From Lachnospiraceae bacterium (GTDB taxonomy: Bacteria > Bacillota > Clostridia > Lachnospirales > Lachnospiraceae), in NCBI GenBank assembly GCA_030524705.1, contig JAUNGD010000023.1, forward strand, positions 1 through 45,688: a stretch of 45,688 nucleotides of DNA. Reading direction: 5' to 3'. The translations under genes and the position numbers were made by a program. The notes under the pieces were generated by a model. The model was not told the origin of the DNA. It worked only from the letters and a program-made list of their open reading frames with translations, and made no database searches. Shown here piece after piece: positions 40,028 to 45,688 of the stretch (position 1 is its first letter; each line of letters opens with the position of its first letter).

Positions 40028-40600
40028 GTGAAGCGAAAGGATCTTCTTCTTGTGATTGATATGCAGAATGTTTACAGGCCGGGGGAGGAATGGCAGTGTC
40101 CCTCCATGCTCAGGGCGGCAGAGAACATCCGGGGGCTGCTGGAGACCGGGATCATAGAGCAGACGGTGTTTACCCGTTTTACGGCGCCGGAGCATCCGGC
40201 GGGAGCCTGGAGGCAGTACAATGAGGAGTATGCGGAAATCAATGGCAATCGTTATCTGAATGAAATAATAAAGGAACTGCAGCCGTACACCTCAAAATAT
40301 CCGGTATATGATAAGAATGTGTACTCCTCGTTTAAGATTCCAGAGCTTGTACAGCTTGCTTCCCGGGCAGAGCACATTCTTCTTGGCGGCGTTGTCGCAG
40401 AGTGCTGTGTTCTAGCAACCCTGATGGAGGCAATCGACCTCGGGTGCAAAGTAATCTATCTGACGGATTGCATTTCCGGGCAGACGGAGCAGAATGAGCA
40501 AAGCATCCGCAAGATCGCGGAAAGCTTTTCGCCGATGCATACGCTGGTCATGGACAGCAAACAGTATATCCGCTACGGCGGAGCGCATATGACAGAATAA
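40028..40600 (+). CDS. Cysteine hydrolase, isochorismatase/nicotinamidase fold
   Basis: A 190-aa hydrolase of the isochorismatase-like family, which cleaves amides or vinyl ethers with a Cys nucleophile. The first catalytic Asp lies in LLLVIDMQNVY (Asp11), a Lys in YDKNVYSSF (~Lys98) and the Cys in GGVVAECCVLATLMEAIDLG (~121-140). The GTG start has GGAGG 10 nt upstream. Substrate could be nicotinamide, a ureido compound or another small amide; the sequence does not say. It lies 113 nt after the phosphorylase and may be co-transcribed with it, which would fit nucleoside/base salvage. A large bidirectional hairpin follows. Confidence 0.85.
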   Translation: MKRKDLLLVIDMQNVYRPGEEWQCPSMLRAAENIRGLLETGIIEQTVFTRFTAPEHPAGAWRQYNEEYAEINGNRYLNEIIKELQPYTSKYPVYDKNVYSSFKIPELVQLASRAEHILLGGVVAECCVLATLMEAIDLGCKVIYLTDCISGQTEQNEQSIRKIAESFSPMHTLVMDSKQYIRYGGAHMTE

Positions 40601-40604
40601 GCTA

Positions 40605-40690
40605 AAAACGGCGCTGTGTCAGCCCTATATTTCCAGAACATCCCGGTGATTCGTTCTTTTCTGGAAGGCTGGGATTGACACAGCGCTGTT
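40605..40690. terminator. Bidirectional terminator hairpin
   Basis: GCGCTGTGTC (40611-40620) pairs with GACACAGCGC (40677-40686); inner stems AGCC/GGCT and TTCCAG/CTGGAA (40631-40636 with 40661-40666) extend it. Read on the minus strand it is followed by GTTTTTAGC, a good T tract for the germination gene; on the plus strand the tail is only weakly T-rich. Confidence 0.75.
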
Positions 40691-40736
40691 CTTATGAGAA
40701 ATGTGTTTTGACCCGATTTTGTCTGGCAGTTTTTGA

Positions 40737-42098
40737 TCAGTTCAGCTTAATGTTCAGATAATTCCTGCCGGAAAGCGTGCGGTTTGTACAAAGTAGCAGG
40801 ATTAAAATGGCGCAGCCGATCAGGAAGCCGATCCAGCCGAAGGCGGCGGTAAGGATCAGAAGCATGATCCGCATGAATTTGACTGCGTAGCCGAGCTCAA
40901 AATTGGGCTGTGTATAGTTGGCGATGGCTACGAAGGCCATGTATAGCATGACCTCGGAATTGAACCAGCCGGAATTGACAGAAAATTCTCCCAGGACAAG
41001 GCCGGCAAAGACACTGAAGGGAGTACTCAGCATATTCGGGGTATTCAGCGCCGCCAGCCTTAGCCCGTCGATGGCAAGCTCCAGAATCAAGAGCTGGTAG
41101 ACCAGAGGAATATTGACAATATCCTTTACGGCTATGAAGTCCAGGGCCGGAGGGATCCACTGCGGGTAATCCATCAGCAGAAGGAATACCGGAGTCATGA
41201 ATACGGTCAGAAAAAGAATGATGATCCGGGACAGCTTCAGATACAGGGAGGTCCATGCCGGAAAATAATAGTCGTTTGCCTCCTCGATCATGTCCAGAAT
41301 GGAGGTGGGCAGAATCATGGCCGCCGGGGAATTGTCGACGAGGATTGCCACCTTTCCTTCCATGATGCAGGCCGCCGCTGTGTCAGGCCGTTCTGAAAAT
41401 TTGAATTTCGGAAACGGATTGTACCACCTGGAGCCGATCAGAGCCTCGGCAAGGCTTTGCTGGTTCATGCACAGGTCTGTCGTGTTGACGGCCTGTATTT
41501 TTTTGCGGACATTTGCAAGCAGGTCTGGATTGACAAGATTTTTCATGTAGCAAAGTACCACGTCTGAGCGGGAGGAGCTTCCCACCTCCAGCATTTCCAT
41601 GACAAGGTTTGGATCGCGGATCCGCCTTCGGATGAGGGCCGTATCGAAGACCACTGTCTCCACAAAGCCGTCCTTTGAGCCCCGCAGGGATTTGTCCTTT
41701 TCCGGCTCCTCCACGCCGCGTACCGGATAGGTCCGGCAGTCGATGGCGATTCCCGCCTCATATCCGTCAATAAAAAGAACGAGGATACCGGACAGTACGT
41801 TTCGGATGATCTGGTCGAAGTCGCCGTAAATGTCAACCTCAGTATAGGGAATACATTCCTGGGAGAAGCCCGTGGCGTCCTGGGGCATTTCCGTATCCTG
41901 TATTTTCAGCAAAGTGTCCATGATCTTGAGCATGGATTCGTCCTTCAGCATTCCGTCGAGAAAGTAAAGGGAAGCGTCTCTGCCGCCGATTTTAATATCC
42001 CGCTGAATCAGATCAAAGCTGTCCTGAATCGGCAGAAGCTGAGTCATAGCATCCCGGTTTTGACTGATTTCCTTATACGCCTTCTGTGTTTCTGGCAT
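40737..42098 (-). CDS. Spore germination protein, GerA/SpoVAF family
   Basis: A 453-aa membrane protein of the GerA A-subunit family: a soluble N-terminal part (~1-275) followed by about five membrane segments. The C-terminal signature (LELAIDGLRLAALNTPNML, then ANYTQPNFELGYAVKFMRI) is especially close in style to SpoVAF, a GerA relative of the forespore membrane. ATG 42098 follows GGAGG (42106-42110); the longer frame from 42200 has no site. No B (permease) or C (lipoprotein) partner gene is adjacent, which also fits SpoVAF-like orphans. A possible forespore sigma promoter lies upstream (42152-42181). It marks the organism as a likely spore former. Confidence 0.88.
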   Translation of the reverse strand: MPETQKAYKEISQNRDAMTQLLPIQDSFDLIQRDIKIGGRDASLYFLDGMLKDESMLKIMDTLLKIQDTEMPQDATGFSQECIPYTEVDIYGDFDQIIRNVLSGILVLFIDGYEAGIAIDCRTYPVRGVEEPEKDKSLRGSKDGFVETVVFDTALIRRRIRDPNLVMEMLEVGSSSRSDVVLCYMKNLVNPDLLANVRKKIQAVNTTDLCMNQQSLAEALIGSRWYNPFPKFKFSERPDTAAACIMEGKVAILVDNSPAAMILPTSILDMIEEANDYYFPAWTSLYLKLSRIIILFLTVFMTPVFLLLMDYPQWIPPALDFIAVKDIVNIPLVYQLLILELAIDGLRLAALNTPNMLSTPFSVFAGLVLGEFSVNSGWFNSEVMLYMAFVAIANYTQPNFELGYAVKFMRIMLLILTAAFGWIGFLIGCAILILLLCTNRTLSGRNYLNIKLN

Positions 42099-42151
42099 GT
42101 TTAGTCCTCCATTAAATTGTTCATATATTAAAGAATCCCCTGTTTTATTTA

Positions 42152-42181
42152 ATTTATTCCCGGGATAGAACAAAAGTATAC
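42152..42181 (-). promoter_or_regulatory. Possible forespore (sigma-F/G-like) promoter
   Basis: On the minus strand GTATA (42181-42177), 15 nt, then GGGAATAAAT (42161-42152). This fits the Bacillus sigma-F pattern GYWTA-16-GGNRANANTW with one base changed and a spacer one nt short. The leader to ATG 42098 would be about 45 nt. The call is inference from a consensus defined in another genus. Confidence 0.35.
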
Positions 42182-42197
42182 TTTGGACACTCCCACG

Positions 42198-42240
42198 CAA
42201 AAAAATCCGAATACATCGGAAGATCGGTGTATTCGGATTC
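42198..42240 (-). terminator. Terminator of the NodB-domain gene
   Basis: AATCCGAATACA (42204-42215) and TGTATTCGGATT (42228-42239) form a perfect 12-bp stem. Read on the minus strand it is followed by a seven-T run (42205-42199). It separates this gene from the germination gene, which must then have its own promoter. Confidence 0.85.
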
Positions 42241-42271
42241 GATATATTGTCTGTCTGCTGATGCTATGGCG

Positions 42272-43840
42272 TTATGACTCTCCATTTGCAACCACCGGTG
42301 TTGGACGTCTGGAATCAAACACCTGTGAGGCGAGAAACATATTGTCAAGAACCGTTGTACCGCCCTGGCTGGATTTGTAAAGAAGGTAGCCGTCCAGGTC
42401 GATACGCCCCTGTCGCACGTAATCGCTGGTAATCTGTACCCAATAGGGCTGGGAGCTGTCTACGTTGCAGAAGAAATTGTAGCCGGCGCTCTTGAAATAT
42501 GCATATTTTTCGTTGTCGCTGCTGTATCCCTGCCAGTCGCCAATGTCATTACCGTGGGCAAAGATAATGGTATCCACCGGTCCGACAATGTTCTGAACAT
42601 TGTTAACCCACTTTTCGTTGTCGATACGCAGTTCATCGACTGTTTTTCCGGTGACGCTTAAGTGTCCCCAGGTATGGCTTGCAAATTCCCATCCGTCTTC
42701 TTTGAGGGCATTTGCAATCGTTATCGCTTCGTCAATCTCGGTCTGACGGTTGAAATCCGGGTGTTCCTCCAGCCACTTGCTCTGATCGGCCAGGAGATTC
42801 TGACGAGTCTCATAGTCGGAATCGGTGCGGTAACCGAAAACGCCGTTGTAGCCTGTTAAGGCAATCAGGCCCCGGGCTCCTTTATAGGCGCCGTCGGGAT
42901 GCTCCTTCAGGAAGGTGTTGAGACGCGGCACAACATCGAAATCTCCGACCTGCTCAGTACCGTCGGCCGTGACATAATGACATTTTACATCGCCGTTTTC
43001 ATCCAGAATGAGCTTGTCAGGAAAACCGGCAGGCTCGTAGGAATGGTAATAGCTCAGATCATCCACGGAGAGTACCACTGCTTTTTTGCCCGGCGGAAGC
43101 AGCAGGTTCGTATTTGGAGTGAATGAGACATTGCCATTTTCATCGGTGGATTCTACCACGAGATCCCGGAGACGCACGAAGACGTATCCGTTGTCATACA
43201 TGGTCTGGGTGATCTTGTCAAATTCTTCAATGGTAGTCATCCAGGCGTTCATACCGTCAACGGCTCCCTGGCCGAGGACAGAAACGTTAAATGCACGGTC
43301 CGTATCATTTAAAAGTGAGTGATAAAAAATATGAGGTACGGTGTTGACGTCTACGGCCACGCAGGAGGCCTTTGTCGCCTCAAAATCACTGATGGCGGCA
43401 GTGATTTCAGGATCTGCTTCGTAGGATGGCACTGTCTTCAGAAGCTCGATGGCTCCGTCGTAGTCATAACCCATCGCCATGAGTCTGGCTTGCTCCAAAA
43501 CAGAGCTGTCTGCAGCCACTGGAGCAGCCGGAGCCGAAGTTTCCGCTTCGGATTCGGTCACTGGCTCTGCGGCAGGCGTTTCTGTCTGGATTGGTGCGTT
43601 TGTCTCTGTCTGGCTGCCCGTCTGCGTGTTATTGACGGAAGAAGAGCCAGCCTGCGGTGAATCATTGCGGCTCAAAAAGGTTTTTGAGCCGATAAATACC
43701 GCTGCGCCGATGATGAGCACGAAAACGATCAGGAAAACGGCCCGTTGGATAGCCACCTGACGTTTTCTCTTCTGACGCCGGATACGGCGGCGTTCTTCAG
43801 CGCTGTCGTAATCGAAGTCCTGATTGAAATTGTCGTTCAT
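42272..43840 (-). CDS. Membrane-anchored NodB-domain polysaccharide deacetylase-like protein
   Basis: A 522-aa surface protein. A short cytoplasmic, strongly basic start (RRRIRRQKRKRQ) precedes one membrane segment (~33-52), then an extracellular Ser/Thr/Glu/Pro-rich linker (~60-115), a helical segment (~120-160) and a deacetylase-like domain (~165-505). The carbohydrate esterase 4 motifs appear as VLSVDDLSYYH (~255-265, double Asp) and SHTWGHLS (~386-393, His-x3-His), so the metal site looks intact. It could act on peptidoglycan or a surface glycan. Promoter at 43887-43915; a perfect terminator follows. It and the germination gene lie on the same strand but seem to be separate units. Confidence 0.83.
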   Translation of the reverse strand: MNDNFNQDFDYDSAEERRRIRRQKRKRQVAIQRAVFLIVFVLIIGAAVFIGSKTFLSRNDSPQAGSSSVNNTQTGSQTETNAPIQTETPAAEPVTESEAETSAPAAPVAADSSVLEQARLMAMGYDYDGAIELLKTVPSYEADPEITAAISDFEATKASCVAVDVNTVPHIFYHSLLNDTDRAFNVSVLGQGAVDGMNAWMTTIEEFDKITQTMYDNGYVFVRLRDLVVESTDENGNVSFTPNTNLLLPPGKKAVVLSVDDLSYYHSYEPAGFPDKLILDENGDVKCHYVTADGTEQVGDFDVVPRLNTFLKEHPDGAYKGARGLIALTGYNGVFGYRTDSDYETRQNLLADQSKWLEEHPDFNRQTEIDEAITIANALKEDGWEFASHTWGHLSVTGKTVDELRIDNEKWVNNVQNIVGPVDTIIFAHGNDIGDWQGYSSDNEKYAYFKSAGYNFFCNVDSSQPYWVQITSDYVRQGRIDLDGYLLYKSSQGGTTVLDNMFLASQVFDSRRPTPVVANGES

Positions 43841-43886
43841 TTGTATGCTTTCCCCCTATAACATGAAATTCTATTTATACAAGGAC

Positions 43887-43915
43887 AGTCTAGCACAGAT
43901 ACAAAAAAGAGGCAA
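43887..43915 (-). promoter_or_regulatory. Promoter of the NodB-domain gene
   Basis: On the minus strand TTGCCT (43915-43910), a 17-nt spacer and TAGACT (43892-43887) preceded by TGC (extended -10). The leader to the ATG at 43840 is about 40 nt. Confidence 0.55.
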
Positions 43916-44000
43916 ATAATTTGTAAAACAGTTTGCTTATTTCACAAAAATAGCTGCGCCGGGGATGCTGCAAATCGCTGTGTTATCAGCCGGCATCTGG

Positions 44001-44029
44001 TTGACAGAGATTTTCAGATTCGATAAAAT
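44001..44029 (+). promoter_or_regulatory. Consensus promoter of the NlpC/P60 gene
   Basis: TTGACA (44001-44006), a 17-nt spacer and TAAAAT (44024-44029). The expected start is near 44036. An ATG at 44030 therefore lies upstream of the transcript and cannot be the translation start. A 13-bp direct repeat (ATATGCATAATAC) occurs at 44028-44040 and 44064-44076. Confidence 0.75.
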
Positions 44030-44128
44030 ATGCATAATACAGCTCCGACAGACGGCAATAAGAATATGCATAATACGGCTTCAAACAGAATAAAAGAAAG
44101 AGAAGAAGCGGGAAAAAGAGTCCATAAA

Positions 44129-44926
44129 ATGAAATCTACATTAAAGGAGTTGCTCCTCACCGGGCTTGAGCCGGTGGGTTCTACTATGTATGTGTGGGGC
44201 GGCGGATGGAATGAAGCAGACACGGGAGCCGGAGCGGACGCGCGGCGGATTGGAGTCAGCCCGGAATGGAAAAGATTTTTTCAAAAGCAGAACAGTGGGT
44301 ATGATTACAGAAAGACCTGCTATCAGATTTCGAAGGGCCTGGATTGCTCCGGGTATATCGGATGGTGCATTTACAATATCAGGAACACGGAGGACGGGAA
44401 AGACGGATACGTGATGCCGGCGGAAAAAATGGCCGCGGATTTTGCTGCCAGGGGCTGGGGAACGTATACGGCCCGGGATGAGGTGAAAAATCACAGAGCC
44501 GGCGATATTATGAGCGCGCCGGGACACGTTTGGATGGCGGTGGGAGCGTGCTGTGACGGAAGCGTCGTATTGCTGCATTCCAGTCCGCCGGGAGTTCAGC
44601 TGGCCGGAACGCCGGACAGAAGCGGGAGAGCCTGCAGCCGGGCCGTAAAGCTTGCAGAATATTATATGAAGAAATATTTCCCCAAATGGCATGAAAAGTA
44701 CCCGAGCTGTGCAAAGGGAAACGCATATCTGACGGATTACGCCCGGATGCGGTGGGATATTTCGGGGAATGCGGTTATGACCGATCCGGAAAAATACAGA
44801 GATAAAACGGCGGATCAGATTTTAAAGGATCTGTTTTCAGCAAGAGAGACAGGAGATGGAGGATATGGAACAGAAGGCTTTAGATGCGATAAAAGATGCA
44901 GAAATGATTTTGGTGGGAATCGGTGA
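44129..44926 (+). CDS. NlpC/P60-family (C40-like) peptidase or amidase
   Basis: A 265-aa protein with a papain-like NlpC/P60 domain. Cys73 in KGLDCSGYIGW is the nucleophile and the His lies in APGHVWMAVG (~133), followed by a polar third residue in VVLLHSS. Such enzymes cut peptidoglycan stem peptides, but there is no signal peptide or cell-wall binding repeat, so it would act inside the cell or be exported another way. I chose ATG 44129 because the promoter at 44001-44029 excludes ATG 44030; ATG 44066 remains possible. The GGGAAAAAGAG site is only fair. Its last ~20 codons overlap the next gene by 62 nt in another frame, and its tail (RCDKRCRNDFGGNR) looks unlike a folded domain. Confidence 0.72.
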   Translation: MKSTLKELLLTGLEPVGSTMYVWGGGWNEADTGAGADARRIGVSPEWKRFFQKQNSGYDYRKTCYQISKGLDCSGYIGWCIYNIRNTEDGKDGYVMPAEKMAADFAARGWGTYTARDEVKNHRAGDIMSAPGHVWMAVGACCDGSVVLLHSSPPGVQLAGTPDRSGRACSRAVKLAEYYMKKYFPKWHEKYPSCAKGNAYLTDYARMRWDISGNAVMTDPEKYRDKTADQILKDLFSARETGDGGYGTEGFRCDKRCRNDFGGNR

Positions 44927-45626
44927 GGAATTTTCTCCGGTCTGGGTGAATCCAGAAGCAGAAGACAGGGGCGAAAGCTCATCTTCAGAACAAGAGAAGG
45001 AAACGGTAACAGACAAACATGGAGCTTCATTCCAGGAGGAGTGTCTCAAAAGCCGGTTTTATGAGTCGATCCCGGAGGAGCACGAGGTGATTGCCGCATA
45101 TAACAGACTGCGGGAGTTGATCGGGGCAAAACCGTATTTTGCGGTGACGATGAATACGGACGATCTGATTTACCGCTCTTCCCTGGAAAGGGATCTGGTC
45201 GTGGCGCCCTGCGGGAGTATGGGAAGGCTGCAGTGCGGTGAGCATATCGTTCCGGCGGGGGAGATCAGGGACGCCGTACTGAAGACGCAGGATGAGAGCC
45301 TGGCTGTCTGCCCGGAATGCGGGAGGCCGCTGCAGTTCCATACGGTGGCGCACTCCGGCTACATGGAGGAGGGCTACCTTCCTCAGTGGGAGAAATATAC
45401 GAAATGGCTGCAGTGTACGCTGAACCGCAGGCTCTGTATTCTGGAGCTGGGGGTTGGCTTCCAGTATCCCCAGGTGATCCGCTTTCCCTTTGAGAAGACA
45501 GCATTTTTTAATCAGAAGGCCGTACTGATCCGAGTTAACAGTAAATTCCCCCAGCTGGCCCAGGAACTGGCAGGAAAAGGGATCAGCATAAGAGAAAACC
45601 CGATTCATTTTCTGACTGAGTGTTAA
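44865..45626 (+). CDS. SIR2-fold (sirtuin-like) protein lacking the canonical catalytic His
   Basis: A 253-aa protein with sirtuin-type elements: a degenerate first NAD loop (ILVGIGEEFS), the substrate/NAD segment TMNTDDLIYRS, a Cys-rich zinc-ribbon region (LQC at ~124 and CPECGRPL at ~148) and the C-terminal ILELGVGFQYP with RFPFEK and LIRVN. Where classical sirtuins have the catalytic His (HGS), this protein reads PCGSMG. It resembles divergent sirtuin families, including macrodomain-linked ones, but no macrodomain or lipoylation gene is present. I prefer ATG 44865 (GGAG 9 nt before) to ATG 44856. It overlaps the NlpC-type gene by 62 nt. NAD binding is likely; deacylation uncertain. Confidence 0.65.
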   Translation: MEQKALDAIKDAEMILVGIGEEFSPVWVNPEAEDRGESSSSEQEKETVTDKHGASFQEECLKSRFYESIPEEHEVIAAYNRLRELIGAKPYFAVTMNTDDLIYRSSLERDLVVAPCGSMGRLQCGEHIVPAGEIRDAVLKTQDESLAVCPECGRPLQFHTVAHSGYMEEGYLPQWEKYTKWLQCTLNRRLCILELGVGFQYPQVIRFPFEKTAFFNQKAVLIRVNSKFPQLAQELAGKGISIRENPIHFLTEC

Positions 45627-45661
45627 AAGTGGTAACTATTCAGCCATCCAGTCCGCAGCCC

Positions 45662-45680
45662 GCCTTTTTCAAAGGCTTTT
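45662..45680 (+). terminator. Small intrinsic terminator-like hairpin
   Basis: GCCTTT and AAAGGC (45662-45676) form a 6-bp stem around a 3-nt loop and are followed by TTTT (45677-45680). It lies 36 nt after the SIR2-like stop, at the window edge. Confidence 0.4.
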
Positions 45681-45688
45681 CGCTGCTA

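Overview
The window looks like the chromosome of an anaerobic, spore-forming, low-to-mid GC Firmicute, most likely a gut-type Clostridia/Lachnospiraceae. The reasons are the Shine-Dalgarno-rich genes, the sigma-A-like promoters, a GerA/SpoVAF-type spore germination protein, AT-rich intergenic DNA, and operons of ABC transporters, ROK and LacI proteins, and CoA-linked acid metabolism. This is inference from gene content; no rRNA or other marker is present. I see no tRNA, rRNA, CRISPR array, insertion sequence or phage gene.

Layout. (A) 1-7075: a SorC-family regulator, a Rossmann/SAF-domain oxidoreductase and an AfuABC/FbpABC-type importer (ATPase, fused double permease, binding protein). (B) 7121-17298: a roughly 10 kb catabolic cassette bracketed by two copies of a ~95 bp dispersed repeat. 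It encodes a ROK sugar kinase, an M24-fold protein with an altered metal site, an Rbs-type sugar ABC importer (binding protein, ATPase, two permeases), an M81/MlrC-type metallohydrolase and a ROK repressor. (C) 17308-33134: a large acyl-CoA module. A divergent thioesterase and family III CoA-transferase face an acyl-CoA ligase and a Pct-type CoA-transferase; then come a MaoC hydratase, two crotonases, a complete Liv-type importer (K-H-M-G-F), a FabG-type reductase, thiolase, 3-hydroxyacyl-CoA dehydrogenase and a small HPr-like protein. (D) 33368-36463: a LacI regulator, a glycerate 2-kinase and a HAD phosphatase. (E) 36714-45626: a visibly more GC-rich, more core-like block with topoisomerase III, a nucleoside phosphorylase, an isochorismatase-fold hydrolase, a spore germination protein, a NodB-domain protein, an NlpC/P60 protein and a SIR2-fold protein.

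How the parts work together. Module B reads as import of a sugar-containing compound by the Rbs-type transporter, hydrolysis by one or both peptidase-fold enzymes, phosphorylation of the sugar by the ROK kinase, and control by the ROK repressor. Module C reads as import of an organic acid by Liv, CoA activation (ligase or CoA transfer), hydration by R- and possibly S-type enzymes, oxidation and thiolysis. No acyl-CoA dehydrogenase is present, so the substrate may enter at the enoyl or hydroxyacyl level. The promoters of module C carry CG-centred operators matching the CcpA/LacI type at their start points.

The most unusual observations are: the pair of repeats around module B, whose hairpin core is flipped relative to its flank; the B cassette itself as a candidate undescribed sugar-conjugate pathway; three binding proteins that all lack the lipobox cysteine; a SIR2-fold protein without the usual catalytic histidine; and paired crotonases lacking one catalytic glutamate.
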